From Chitinophagaceae bacterium (GTDB taxonomy: Bacteria; Bacteroidota; Bacteroidia; Chitinophagales; Chitinophagaceae), in the NCBI GenBank assembly GCA_016786745.1, contig JAEUVS010000121.1, forward strand, positions 1-41,628: 41,628 nucleotides of DNA, written 5' to 3'. The notes under the pieces are model-generated. The model did no database searches, was not told the origin of the DNA, and saw only the letters and a program-made list of their open reading frames with translations. Each line of letters starts with the position of its first letter. The stretch's first letter is position 1. The position numbers and the translations under genes were made by a program. Shown in pieces: positions 1 to 8,536 of this stretch.

Positions 1-1740
1 GTCCGCGAGATTTCTCACAAGTTTTTCCTGTTTGGCGGCATCTTCTTCCTTCAGGATATGCTGGTATATCCGATGATTGCCATTTACGGTCAGTGTAACC
101 TCGTCGGGCATGTTCGCATAAAAGCCGGTCATGGGTCCACCGAGTGCACTCATATCCTTCATCCTCCGCATAAACTCCGGGCGCGTAGCCACTACGGGCG
201 GCGCTTCGGTGCTTAATCCTTTTACTTCAACAGAAATATTTACTGCCGGCATTTCGAAAGTGAAAAGATCTTTCAGTTTTGCTTCTTCATCTTTACTCAG
301 AAGACTTTCAACATTTTCGGCTTTGTCAATAAGGTTGTCGGCGATGTCGGCATCAACTCTTGTGAAATGAACGTTCTCCCATTTCATTTCCATATTGTTG
401 ATGAAAGCCGCGTCTACCAGCGTATCTAACTTAACAACTTTAAACGCCTTGCTGGCGGCAGATTTCAAAAATGCATCCTGCTGTACAGGATTTGTCGAAT
501 AGATGATGACGAGCTTACCGTCTTTGTTTTTCTGCAGTGTTTCGGCAGCGTTACGATATTCCTCAAGAGTGTAATATTTACCGGCTTCCGTCGCGTCTTC
601 CATGATATGAAACTTCGTGGCCTTGTCGAGAAACTTGTCGTCGGTAATCATTCCATACTTCACAAACAAGCCAAGACTTTCCCATTTTTCTTCAAACCCT
701 TTCCTGTCTTTGTTGAATATTTCATCGAGTTTGTCGGCAACTTTCTTCGTGATGTAGGTGTTGATCTTTTTCACATTCGGATCACCCTGCAAATAGCTTC
801 GGCTAACGTTAAGTGGTATATCAGGGCTGTCTATCACTCCATGCAGCAGCATCAAAAATTCAGGAACAATATCTTTCACTTCATCAGTTACAAACACCTG
901 GTTGCTGAAAAGCTGTATCCTGTCTTTCTGTATTTCGTACGACTGTTTAATTTTCGGGAAATACAGGATCCCTGTTAAATTGAACGGGTAATCAACATTA
1001 AGATGAATCCAGAACAGCGGCGGCTCACCGTATGGATATAACTGTTTATAAAAATCCTGGTAGTCTTCGTTGGTAAGTTCCGATGGCTTTTTTGTCCATG
1101 CCGGATCAGTAATGTTGATTTGTTTTTCTTCAAAAAATATAGGTACAGGCAGGAACCGGCAGAATTTTTCGAGGATGGTCCTGATGCGTGATTCATCTAA
1201 AAATTCCTGGCTTTCCTCGTTGATGTGAAGTATGATATCGGTGCCCCTGTCGGATTTTTCTGTTTCCTCGATGGTGTATTCCGGGCTTCCGTCGCATTCC
1301 CAGCGTACTGCCTTCGCATCGTCGCGGTAGCTTTTGGTGATGATTTCAACCTTTGAGCTTACCATGAAGGCGGAATAAAAGCCGAGCCCGAAATGCCCGA
1401 TGATATTGGCGTCGGCCTGGCCCTTGTACTTATTTACAAACTCTTCTGCGCTTGAAAAGGCTACCTGGTTGATGTATTTATCCACCTCTTCGGCTGTCAT
1501 ACCGATTCCTTTATCGGAGATGGTGATTGTTTTCTTTTCTTTATCAAGGGCGACGGTAATTTTAAGTTCGCCGAGTTCGCCTTTGGCGTCGCCGATAGAG
1601 GAAAGGGTCTTCAATTTGCGGGTTGCATCTACAGCATTGCTAATCAGCTCTCTGAGAAAAATGTCGTGATCACTGTAGAGGAATTTTTTGATGATGGGAA
1701 AGATGTTCTCGGTGTGAACACGTATTGCTCCTTTCTGCAT
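1..1740 (-). CDS. htpG: Molecular chaperone HtpG (Hsp90), C-terminus cut by window edge
   Basis: Cytosolic ATP-dependent Hsp90 chaperone. Reverse-strand translation from the ATG at 1740 starts MQKGAIRVHTENIFPIIKK and stays open to base 1, giving 580 residues of a protein usually a little over 600, so only the last few dozen residues of the dimerisation domain are missing. Visible GHKL ATPase motifs are FLRELISNAVDA (ATP-binding Glu/Asn), ISDKGIGM and IIGHFGLGFYSAFM (lid). The middle domain carries LNVSRSYLQ, the conserved region with the catalytic-loop Arg. Codons upstream of 1740 show no family-like residues, so this start is preferred. It is divergent from rpsF with about 140 bp between. 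Identity is certain; only the C-terminal end is unseen. Confidence 0.97.
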   Translation of the reverse strand, partial: MQKGAIRVHTENIFPIIKKFLYSDHDIFLRELISNAVDATRKLKTLSSIGDAKGELGELKITVALDKEKKTITISDKGIGMTAEEVDKYINQVAFSSAEEFVNKYKGQADANIIGHFGLGFYSAFMVSSKVEIITKSYRDDAKAVRWECDGSPEYTIEETEKSDRGTDIILHINEESQEFLDESRIRTILEKFCRFLPVPIFFEEKQINITDPAWTKKPSELTNEDYQDFYKQLYPYGEPPLFWIHLNVDYPFNLTGILYFPKIKQSYEIQKDRIQLFSNQVFVTDEVKDIVPEFLMLLHGVIDSPDIPLNVSRSYLQGDPNVKKINTYITKKVADKLDEIFNKDRKGFEEKWESLGLFVKYGMITDDKFLDKATKFHIMEDATEAGKYYTLEEYRNAAETLQKNKDGKLVIIYSTNPVQQDAFLKSAASKAFKVVKLDTLVDAAFINNMEMKWENVHFTRVDADIADNLIDKAENVESLLSKDEEAKLKDLFTFEMPAVNISVEVKGLSTEAPPVVATRPEFMRRMKDMSALGGPMTGFYANMPDEVTLTVNGNHRIYQHILKEEDAAKQEKLVRNLAD

Positions 1741-1830
1741 GGTGTCGTTGAATTTTTTTATGGGTTGTTCAAACAAAATGCCACAGCCCTAATTTCGAGC
1801 GAATTAAGCAAAAATGTCAGCCCAATACCC

Positions 1831-1838
1831 TACCTTTG
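1831..1838 (+). promoter_or_regulatory. Bacteroidota-type -7 promoter box for the rpsF operon
   Basis: TACCTTTG matches the Bacteroidota housekeeping -7 consensus TAnnTTTG and lies 43 bases before the rpsF ATG. No clear -33 TTTG was found at the expected spacing, so this is a consensus match only. Confidence 0.5.
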
Positions 1839-1881
1839 CTGCCCGTTTTAAAAAATTATTTATAAACAAAACAAAAGGGTA

Positions 1882-2235
1882 ATGCAGAATTACGAATTGA
1901 TGGTGATTTTTACCCCGGTTCTGTCTGACGACGACTACAAAGCCGCTCAGAAAAAATACACCACCCTGGTTAGCGAATCAGGAGGAAAAGTGGTGAATGA
2001 GAAGCCGTGGGGATTAAAATCACTGGCGTATCCGATTAACAAGAAGACTACGGGTCTTTATTGGGTGTTGGAATACAATGCGCCATCCGACTTCAATGAG
2101 AAGCTGAAGATTCAGCTTCTGCGTGACGACAATGTAATGCGTCACATGTTCACTGCGCTCGATAAATACGCCGTCGAGTACAATGAGAGAAAGAGAAGTG
2201 GCGTACCATCAGGAACTGAAAAAGCAGAAGCGTAA
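1882..2235 (+). CDS. rpsF: 30S ribosomal protein S6
   Basis: Small-subunit ribosomal protein that binds 16S rRNA as a heterodimer with S18. The 117-residue product starts MQNYELMVIFTPVLSDDD and contains the family core GLKSLAYPINKKTTGLYWVLEY and LRDDNVMRHMF. The charged C-terminal tail (ERKRSGVPSGTEKAEA) is a normal S6 extension. It is the first gene of the operon rpsF-rpsR-rplI, with rpsR starting 3 bases after its stop. The canonical bacterial gene order supports the call. Confidence 0.97.
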   Translation: MQNYELMVIFTPVLSDDDYKAAQKKYTTLVSESGGKVVNEKPWGLKSLAYPINKKTTGLYWVLEYNAPSDFNEKLKIQLLRDDNVMRHMFTALDKYAVEYNERKRSGVPSGTEKAEA

Positions 2236-2238
2236 GTC

Positions 2239-2505
2239 ATGGCAAAAGCTAACGAGATTAAATATTTGACGGCGATCAAGGCTGAGAAGCCCCGGAAGAA
2301 ATACTGCCGCTTTAAAAAGATGGGCATCAAGTACATCGACTACAAGGATGCCGAGTTCCTGAAGAAATTTTTAAATGAGCAGGGTAAGCTTTTACCTCGC
2401 CGTATTACCGGAAACTCGCTGAAATTCCAGCGTAAGGTATCACAGGCAGTAAAGAAAGCCCGCCAGATGGCGCTATTGCCGTATGTAACCGATCTTTTAA
2501 AGTAA
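2239..2505 (+). CDS. rpsR: 30S ribosomal protein S18
   Basis: Small-subunit protein that pairs with S6 on the platform of the 30S subunit. The 88-residue product contains the typical core [42 protein letters not shown] and MALLPYV. Length is usual for the family. It is tightly packed between rpsF (3-base gap) and rplI (6-base gap), so it is surely co-transcribed. No zinc-binding Cys pair is evident. Confidence 0.97.
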   Translation: MAKANEIKYLTAIKAEKPRKKYCRFKKMGIKYIDYKDAEFLKKFLNEQGKLLPRRITGNSLKFQRKVSQAVKKARQMALLPYVTDLLK

Positions 2506-2511
2506 AACACC

Positions 2512-2958
2512 ATGGAAGTAATACTGATACAGGATGTAGATAACCTTGGTGCTGCCAACGAAGTGGTTAAAGTACGTAATGGTTATGCGCGCAACTACCT
2601 GATTCCCCAGAAGATAGCGCTTGAGGCCAACCCTTCGAACATGAGAATGCTCGAAGAGAGGATGAAGCAGGTGCGTAAGAAAGAGGAACAAATGCTCGCC
2701 GAGATCAACCAGGTGATCAGCAAGTTGAAAGATGGCCCTCTTAAAATAGGCGCCAAAACAGGTACGAGCGGCAAAATTTTCGGAAGCGTTACTCCCCTGC
2801 AACTCAGCAGGGCGATACGCGAGCAGAAAGGTTATGAGATCGATCGTAAAAAGATCCACCTGATTGACGAGGTAAAGGAATTAGGCACCCATAAAGCCAA
2901 TATCGACTTTGGTAACGGAAACAGCACCGAAATTGAATTTGAAGTGGTTGGCGAATGA
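2512..2958 (+). CDS. rplI: 50S ribosomal protein L9
   Basis: Large-subunit protein that binds 23S rRNA near the base of the L1 stalk. The 148-residue product begins MEVILIQDVDNLGAANEVVKVRNGYARNYLIP, the L9 signature with the conserved GxxxxVVKVxxGYARNYLIP. A charged connecting helix follows (about residues 42-75) and then the C-terminal domain with GKIFGSVT. Third gene of the rpsF operon. No strong hairpin terminator is seen directly after its stop. Confidence 0.97.
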   Translation: MEVILIQDVDNLGAANEVVKVRNGYARNYLIPQKIALEANPSNMRMLEERMKQVRKKEEQMLAEINQVISKLKDGPLKIGAKTGTSGKIFGSVTPLQLSRAIREQKGYEIDRKKIHLIDEVKELGTHKANIDFGNGNSTEIEFEVVGE

Positions 2959-3130
2959 ATTTAATATGGGGCAGGATAATTTAGTTTCCAATTAAATTTT
3001 TCTTACCTTCATAACTGATTACTGTAGTTAGTTCTCTTGTTCTGTAGAGTCTTACCTGAATCCGGTTTCCTCAGTTCATTGTAGTAACTATTAACATAAT
3101 CGGCATTCAGAACTTAAAAAATTAGTTACA

Positions 3131-3499
3131 ATGAACATTTATGTAGGGAACCTTTCCTGGCAAATGACAGATGAGGATCTTAGGACCCTTTTTGAACAGT
3201 ATGGTTCAGTTACATCAGCCAAAATCGTGAAAGACAAAGTAAGCGGCCGCAGCAAAGGCTTCGGATTCGTAGAAATGCCTGACGAAGCTGAAGCACAGAA
3301 CGCACTGAGCAGCCTGTATGATTCCGAGGTTCTCGGTCGCAAGATCATCGTTAACGAAGCTCAGCCGAAGCCCCAGGGCGGCGGTGGAGGAGGCTTTAAG
3401 AAGAAAAGCTTCGGAGGCGGTAACAGCGGCGGAGGCGGCGGATACAAGAAAGGTGGGTTCAATCGTGGCGGAGGCGGCGGATACAACAGAGATTATTAA
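3131..3499 (+). CDS. Glycine-rich RRM RNA-binding protein
   Basis: Small cytoplasmic single-RRM RNA-binding protein of 122 residues, the type often linked in bacteria to cold response or RNA chaperoning. The N-terminal ~80 residues form one RRM with RNP2 (IYVGNL, residues 3-8) and RNP1 (KGFGFVEM, about 42-49). The C-terminal ~40 residues are a low-complexity Gly-rich tail with Lys, Phe, Tyr and Arg (GGGGGGFKKKSF, GGGYNRDY), as in RGG-like RNA-binding tails. The gene stands alone after rplI behind a 172-base leader, long for this genome, which may carry cold- or auto-regulatory RNA structure (inference). A strong terminator follows. Confidence 0.93.
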   Translation: MNIYVGNLSWQMTDEDLRTLFEQYGSVTSAKIVKDKVSGRSKGFGFVEMPDEAEAQNALSSLYDSEVLGRKIIVNEAQPKPQGGGGGGFKKKSFGGGNSGGGGGYKKGGFNRGGGGGYNRDY

Positions 3500-3526
3500 T
3501 TAATTCTTTTATATCTCATTCTCCTG

Positions 3527-3557
3527 AAATCCTTCCCGTAACGGGAAGGATTTTTTT
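3527..3557 (+). terminator. Rho-independent terminator after the RRM gene
   Basis: Perfect stem with arms around ATCCTTCCCG (3529-3538) and CGGGAAGGAT (3542-3551), loop TAA, followed by a run of T to 3557. It lies 28 bases after the RRM stop codon. Confidence 0.92.
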
Positions 3558-3617
3558 ATATAGAATAATTTTCGGAGTAGCACACAAAACACACAGATTT
3601 TTCGTTTTAGTAGAGTG

Positions 3618-3655
3618 CCCCTGACCAACCGGCTGAAAATAATCGGTTTCAGGGG
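3618..3655 (+). promoter_or_regulatory. Stable hairpin in the leader of the DUF6089 gene
   Basis: Inverted repeat CCCCTGA (3618-3624) with TCAGGGG (3649-3655), continuing as AACCG (3627-3631) with CGGTT (3644-3648). This makes 12 base pairs with a 2-base bulge (CC) and a 12-base A-rich loop. No T-run follows, so it is not a standard terminator. It ends 22 bases before the ATG at 3678. It may be a 5'-UTR element, an operator or a repeat remnant; function unknown. Confidence 0.55.
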
Positions 3656-3677
3656 AGACACCGAAACCTAAAATCTA

Positions 3678-4625
3678 ATGCCCATGAAGCAGAATTTACT
3701 CCGTTCTGTTTGGAAGTATTGTTCACTTTCTTTTCTTACCCTCGTTTCATTCGTCTCATTTGGCCAGTACACTGAATCAACATCTCACATCGAGATAGGT
3801 ATCACTGCCGGTCCATCAAACTTTCTTGGAGATCTCGGAGGCAACATGGGTAGAGGTACGCCTTTCCTTAAGGATAATAATTTCCCCATGACCAAACTTA
3901 CATGGGGCGGATTTGTTTCCTATCATCCAAATGAACTTCTCGCATTCAGACTTGCACTCAACTTCGGTTCGCTCGAAGGTGATGACGCTATCATAAAACC
4001 CAAAGGCGGACTTGAAGAAGCAAGAAAAACACGCAATTCAAACTTCCGTTCAAAATTCCAGGAAGCACTTTTTCTAGTTGAAGTATATCCAACAATATTT
4101 CTTGAAGAAGATCCTAACGATAATTATAAAAAGTTCAGACCGTATGTCACAGGCGGTATCGGCGCATTTCATTTCAACCCACAGGGCTTTGATCCCGTTT
4201 CGAATCAATGGGTAGGATTAAAGGCGCTGAGCACAGAAGGACAGGGATTCGCTGAATTTCCTGAGAGAAAGCCTTACAAACTCACACAGATGAACGTTCC
4301 TCTCGGTATTGGTGTAAAATATTTCCTGAGCGACAACGTGAACCTGAGCTTTGAAATCATTCACAGAAAAACATTTACCGACTACATAGATGACGTTAGT
4401 ACCAACTATATAGATCCTGCTTTATTCTATACTTACCTGCCGGGTAACGTTGCAGCACTGGCGCAGCGCATGGCAAATAAAACAGGAGGTATATATGATC
4501 CGGGTGATAAACGCGGAACTCCAACAAATAACGACGCATACTATTCAGCCGGCTTCAAACTCGGGATACGCCTGGGTGATAACAGCCGCTACGGTAACTC
4601 AACAAATTGCCCAATTCGGTTCTGA
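3678..4625 (+). CDS. DUF6089-type outer-membrane beta-barrel protein
   Basis: Predicted secreted protein of 315 residues, resembling the DUF6089 family of Bacteroidota. A signal peptide is visible (SVWKYCSLSFLTLVSFVSFGQ, residues about 9-29). The mature part has barrel-like strands and the family-typical IEIGITAGPSNFLGDLGG, RPYVTGGIGAFHFNPQG and LGIGVKYFLSDNVNLSFEI segments. Exact function is unknown; related proteins are described only as outer-membrane barrels. Two possible starts lie 6 bases apart (3678 and 3684); the first is used. Its stop overlaps the next gene's ATG (TGATG), so the two are translationally coupled. Confidence 0.75.
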   Translation: MPMKQNLLRSVWKYCSLSFLTLVSFVSFGQYTESTSHIEIGITAGPSNFLGDLGGNMGRGTPFLKDNNFPMTKLTWGGFVSYHPNELLAFRLALNFGSLEGDDAIIKPKGGLEEARKTRNSNFRSKFQEALFLVEVYPTIFLEEDPNDNYKKFRPYVTGGIGAFHFNPQGFDPVSNQWVGLKALSTEGQGFAEFPERKPYKLTQMNVPLGIGVKYFLSDNVNLSFEIIHRKTFTDYIDDVSTNYIDPALFYTYLPGNVAALAQRMANKTGGIYDPGDKRGTPTNNDAYYSAGFKLGIRLGDNSRYGNSTNCPIRF

Positions 4626-5005
4626 TGAATTTACAATCACGAAATATTGGCGTAGTAAAAACTACGCTGTTTCTGATGCTGTGCGTGTGCGTGGCTACTA
4701 CTACACTCGCAAACGGTACGCCCGCGGCCGACACTATCAGCATAGAGAAAAGCAACGTGAAGAGATCTTACCGCATCAGTCTTTATCCTGACGCTAACCA
4801 GAAAGTAGTATTCTTTTCTGTACGGGGCTCAGAGGGAAAAGTTTACCAGCTGTATGTTTTCGATATTGAAGGAAAGCTGGTGAGGCAGGCGGAAACAAGA
4901 AATAAAGAAACGATCGTAATTAAAAATATTAATAAAGGCGTATATCATTTTGAGGTGCTCAGCGATGATGTACACATCGGTAATGGCAAGATAGCCGTCC
5001 GGTAA
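4625..5005 (+). CDS. Small secreted protein with T9SS sorting-domain-like fold
   Basis: A 126-residue predicted exported protein. The N-terminus MNLQSRNIGVVKTTLFLMLC leads into a signal peptide that probably ends near TTTLANG. The remaining ~95 residues (SYRISLYPDANQKVVFFSV, YQLYVFDIEGKLVRQ, INKGVYHFEVL, GNGKIAVR) follow the pattern of the type A type-IX-secretion C-terminal domain (YPNPxxxxxxV, VYDxxGKxV, GxYxVxV, KxxV), but no cargo domain precedes it. The start at 4625 is chosen because it overlaps the DUF6089 stop as TGATG; an upstream in-frame ATG at 4607 lies inside that gene. Known: this domain normally directs cargo to the cell surface. Inference: here it may act as a stand-alone beta-sandwich partner of the barrel. 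Confidence 0.65.
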   Translation: MNLQSRNIGVVKTTLFLMLCVCVATTTLANGTPAADTISIEKSNVKRSYRISLYPDANQKVVFFSVRGSEGKVYQLYVFDIEGKLVRQAETRNKETIVIKNINKGVYHFEVLSDDVHIGNGKIAVR

Positions 5006-5200
5006 AAAAATTGAAATAACTAAAATGCTAAAACAGTAAGCTGCGGGGAAATTTTATAAATCTAATATCCGGTTGAGTCAAAACCTGGTCCGTTCCCTAT
5101 AGATACCATGTACCCTGATAACCAAGATTTTTTTAATCACTCCCTGCACCTGCTTACTGAATGCATTTGAAGTTTCTGGTTTCTTCCAGTATCCTCGGAG

Positions 5201-5223
5201 GCCGGCGATGAACAGTTGCCGGC
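5201..5223 (+). terminator. Possible weak terminator hairpin
   Basis: GCCGGC (5201-5206) pairs with GCCGGC (5218-5223) across an 11-base loop and is followed by TTTCGCATTTT. It lies about 200 bases after the last plus-strand gene of this group. The T-run is imperfect, so the call is tentative. Confidence 0.3.
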
Positions 5224-5247
5224 TTTCGCATTTTGGTGCCTGCTACA

Positions 5248-5481
5248 CGGAGTTTTTAGATTACTTTTTTAAAAAAGAAAAAGAGAAAGAAAATTATCTA
5301 TCGTCTGCGGCGGGCGGGTCGCTTGGCGGAGTTTTTAGCTTACTGTTTCTTTTTTATAAAAAGAGAAAAGTTATTTATGGCTGCGTCGCACATCGTTACG
5401 CGGAGTTTTTAGATTACTTTTTTAAAAAAGAAAAAGAGAAAGAAAATTATCTATCGTCTGCGGCGAGCCGTCGCTTGGCGG
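5248..5481. repeat. Imperfect tandem repeat, three units, in the intergenic gap before uvrA
   Basis: A 65-base block at 5248-5312 recurs identically at 5401-5465 (offset 153). Both copies continue into a similar TCGCTTGGCGGA segment. Between them a diverged unit starts again with CGGAGTTTTTAG (from 5327). Each unit runs from CGGAGTTTTTAG through an A/T palindrome (CTTTTTTAAAAAAG in the two identical units) to a GC-rich CTGCGGCG/GTCGC tail. The gap from 5006 to 5491 is convergent (genes read in from both sides) and otherwise holds no credible gene. The palindromes could act as bidirectional transcription stops (inference). Confidence 0.85.
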
Positions 5482-5491
5482 ATAAAAAAAT

Positions 5492-8350
5492 TTACTTTAA
5501 TTCCGGTTTCAAAAACCTCGCCGTATGGCTCTCCTTCACTTTCACCAACTCCTCAGGCGTCCCCTCAAACAAAATCCTTCCGCCTGCATCTCCACCTTCA
5601 GGCCCTAAATCAATAATATGATCAGCAACTTTAATCACATCCAGGTTATGCTCAATCACCAGCACCGTATTACCACGATCCACCAGTTTATTCAGCACAT
5701 TCAGCAAATGCTGTATATCCTGGAAATGCAAACCAGTAGTCGGTTCATCAAGAATATAAAACGTTTTGCCCGTATCTTTTTTCCCAAGCTCCGTTGAAAG
5801 CTTTACACGCTGCGCCTCTCCTCCACTCAACGTTACAGCCGATTGACCGAGAGTAATATACCCCAACCCCACTTCCTGCAGCACTTTTATTTTCCTGTAT
5901 ATATAAGGTACAGCAGCGAAAAAATCGACAGCCTCGTCGACTGTCATATTCAACACATCGCTGATTGATTTCCCTTTATAACGAATTTCAAGCGTTTCGC
6001 GGTTATACCGGCGGCCGTTGCATTTTTCGCAATGCACGTACACGTCCGGAAGAAAATTCATTTCAATCACTCGCATACCCCCACCCTCACAAACATCGCA
6101 TCTGCCACTCTTCACATTAAATGAAAAACGGCCAGGTGTATATCCACGGATTTTCGCTTCAGGAACAGAAGCAAACAAAGTCCTGATATCCGTAAAAAAG
6201 CCACAATAGGTTGCAGGGTTGCTCCGCGGCGTACGGCCAATCGGCGACTGATCCATTTCAATCACTTTGTCAATCGCTTCAAGTCCCTTCACCGACTGGT
6301 ACGGCATCGCGGTAGCCTTGAAATTATAAGCATGTTCATGAAGTATCGGGTATAAAGTTTCATTGATGAGTGTCGACTTTCCGCTTCCGCTCACACCCGT
6401 TACAACGATCAATTTTCCGAGAGGAAATTTTACATTCAGCGATTTCAGGTTATTACCCTTCGCTCCTTTCAGCTCAATCGCTTTACCACTACCTTTTCTT
6501 CGCGTTTCCGGAACAGGAATCGTTTTCTCGCCAAATAAAAATCGTGAGGTTTCCGAACCCGGATCGTATAATTTTTTCGGATCACCTGAAGCGACGATCT
6601 TACCGCCATATTTCCCGGCCCTCGGACCAATATCCACCAGGTGATCGGCAGACATCATAATATCTTTATCGTGCTCTACGACCAATACACTGTTACCGAG
6701 GTTGCGCAAATTTCGAAGCGCGTCGATCAGGCGTTGATTATCGCGCGAATGAAGACCAATGCTCGGTTCATCAAGAATGTAAGTAATGCCCTGCAATTGC
6801 GACCCGATCTGCGTAGCCAGTCGAATGCGCTGCGACTCGCCCCCGCTTAACGTTCGCGCGGCGCGGTTTAATGTGAGATAGTTTAGACCAACATCGAGTA
6901 AAAACTGAAGGCGTTCGCGTATTTCCTTCAATACATCTTTTCCAATAGTGCGTTGCTTTTCGCTCAAACGTTCTTCTAAGTTATCGAACCACAACATCAG
7001 CTTGTTGAGATTCATATCACTCAACTCCGCAATGTTTTTACCGTCCACTTTAAACCACAGGCTTTCTTTCTTCAACCGGGCGCCTTTACATTCGGGACAG
7101 GTCTTCAATTCCATAAATTGTTCTACCCATTCCCTGAGCGATTCAGTTGTTCCTCCATTGAACCATCGCTTCAGCTGAGGCACAATACCCTCGTATTCTT
7201 CGAGATAAATATTTCCGAGCGAATTCGAATCGTTATAATCTATTTCAACAGAACCATCCCCCAATTCATTGCCATACAAAATAAGATTGATCGCTTTTTG
7301 AGACAGTTCTTTCACCGGTTTGTTGAGATCAATTTTATGTCGCCGCGCGAGCTGTTGCACCTGTTTAAAAACATGCGCTTCCCTTGCTTCTCCCAAAGGG
7401 ACAAACGCCCCTTCATTGATGCTGTATCCTTTATCAGGAAGAATAGCATCAATGTTTACCTGGTAAATATCACCAAGCCCCTTGCAAACCGGGCAATAAC
7501 CATAGGGGGAGTTAAATGAAAACGCATTCGGCGATGGTTCTTCGTAACTGATGCCGGTGTCTTCGCACATCAGCGTCTTGCTGTATTGAACAGTCTTATC
7601 AAGATCGTTCAATAAAATAAACATCAGATCTTTCCCCGTCTGAAGCGCTTTCTGCACACTTTGCGCGAGCCTTACTTTCATATCGGCCTGCACCGCGAGC
7701 CGGTCTATCACCACTTCGATGTCGTGTATCTTATAACGGTCAACCTGCATTTTAGGAGTGAGGTCTTTCACCTCGCCATCGATCCTTACTTTCAGGTAGC
7801 CTTTCTTGCGGATGTCTTCGAACAGTTCGCGGTAATGACCTTTCCTTCCGCGCACCAGTGGCGCCAGCACGGTAATCTTCTTTCCCTGGAACTTCTGAAA
7901 TATATTCTGCACGATTTCCTCTTCGCTGAACTTCACCATCAACTTCCCGGTGTTGTAACTGTATGCATCCGCTGTGCGTGCAAACAGCAACCGCATGAAG
8001 TCGTACACTTCAGTGATGGTTCCTACGGTTGATCGCGGATTGCGATTGGTTGTTTTTTGTTCAATAGAAATTACTGGCGACAGGCCCGTGATCTTGTCAA
8101 CATCCGGGCGTTCCATGTCACCAATAAACTGGCGCGCATACGCCGAGAAACTTTCCATATAGCGGCGCTGGCCTTCATTATATATCGTATCGAATGCGAG
8201 AGATGATTTGCCGCTGCCGCTAACCCCGGTAAACACTACAAGTTTGTTTTTGGGGATGCGGATGTCGATATTTTTGAGATTGTGCTCCCGTGCTCCGAAA
8301 ACTTCAATATAGTCCTGGACTTCTGTTGCTGGTTCGTCAGTTTTTGACAT
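5492..8350 (-). CDS. uvrA: Excinuclease ABC subunit A
   Basis: DNA damage recognition ATPase of nucleotide excision repair; a UvrA dimer loads UvrB on lesions. The 952-residue product has the full double-ABC layout: Walker A GVSGSGKSSLAF near the N-terminus and GVSGSGKSTLIN in the second half, signatures LSGGESQRIRLA and LSGGEAQRVKLS, and Walker B ITYILDEPSIGLH and FYILDEPTTGLH. CxxC zinc pairs are CPVC, CPEC, CDVCEGGGM and CEKC. Length is normal. It is transcribed toward the tandem repeat region; upstream on the same strand is an SDR gene, separated by 186 bases containing a palindromic repeat, so it probably has its own promoter. Confidence 0.98.
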   Translation of the reverse strand: MSKTDEPATEVQDYIEVFGAREHNLKNIDIRIPKNKLVVFTGVSGSGKSSLAFDTIYNEGQRRYMESFSAYARQFIGDMERPDVDKITGLSPVISIEQKTTNRNPRSTVGTITEVYDFMRLLFARTADAYSYNTGKLMVKFSEEEIVQNIFQKFQGKKITVLAPLVRGRKGHYRELFEDIRKKGYLKVRIDGEVKDLTPKMQVDRYKIHDIEVVIDRLAVQADMKVRLAQSVQKALQTGKDLMFILLNDLDKTVQYSKTLMCEDTGISYEEPSPNAFSFNSPYGYCPVCKGLGDIYQVNIDAILPDKGYSINEGAFVPLGEAREAHVFKQVQQLARRHKIDLNKPVKELSQKAINLILYGNELGDGSVEIDYNDSNSLGNIYLEEYEGIVPQLKRWFNGGTTESLREWVEQFMELKTCPECKGARLKKESLWFKVDGKNIAELSDMNLNKLMLWFDNLEERLSEKQRTIGKDVLKEIRERLQFLLDVGLNYLTLNRAARTLSGGESQRIRLATQIGSQLQGITYILDEPSIGLHSRDNQRLIDALRNLRNLGNSVLVVEHDKDIMMSADHLVDIGPRAGKYGGKIVASGDPKKLYDPGSETSRFLFGEKTIPVPETRRKGSGKAIELKGAKGNNLKSLNVKFPLGKLIVVTGVSGSGKSTLINETLYPILHEHAYNFKATAMPYQSVKGLEAIDKVIEMDQSPIGRTPRSNPATYCGFFTDIRTLFASVPEAKIRGYTPGRFSFNVKSGRCDVCEGGGMRVIEMNFLPDVYVHCEKCNGRRYNRETLEIRYKGKSISDVLNMTVDEAVDFFAAVPYIYRKIKVLQEVGLGYITLGQSAVTLSGGEAQRVKLSTELGKKDTGKTFYILDEPTTGLHFQDIQHLLNVLNKLVDRGNTVLVIEHNLDVIKVADHIIDLGPEGGDAGGRILFEGTPEELVKVKESHTARFLKPELK

Positions 8351-8404
8351 AAAGGACGGCGAATTTACTAAAGTTTTTGGGAATCGCGGCTTTCCTTCCC
8401 GGCC

Positions 8405-8510
8405 GATCCCTCGCGGAGTTTACCCTGAGGCGGAAGCCGAATGGGCTCGGGATGACATGGGGTCCTTGCTGTCATCCCGAACCAGGGGCCACCGCCCCGC
8501 GTGAGGGATC
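8405..8510. repeat. Palindromic intergenic repeat element (REP/BIME- or MITE-like)
   Basis: A 106-base element between uvrA and the SDR gene. Outer arms GATCCCTC-GCGG (8405-8416) and CCGC-GT-GAGGGATC (8497-8510) pair with a GT bulge. Inner arms TCGGGATGACA (8447-8457) and TGTCATCCCGA (8470-8480) pair perfectly around a 12-base loop. The element is GC-rich against its surroundings. The inner GGGATGACA/TGTCATCCC motif resembles dispersed intergenic repeats of Bacteroidota genomes (from memory). No second copy is present in this window. Confidence 0.75.
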
Positions 8511-8536
8511 AGCGCAGAAGCTTCTTCGGCATAAAA

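Noticed and set aside
5208..5621. 137-codon plus-strand frame with a duplicated peptide
   Set aside because: It is an open frame across the tandem DNA repeat (153 bp offset keeps frame) and runs into the antisense of the uvrA end; composition is low-complexity and no family is recognisable.
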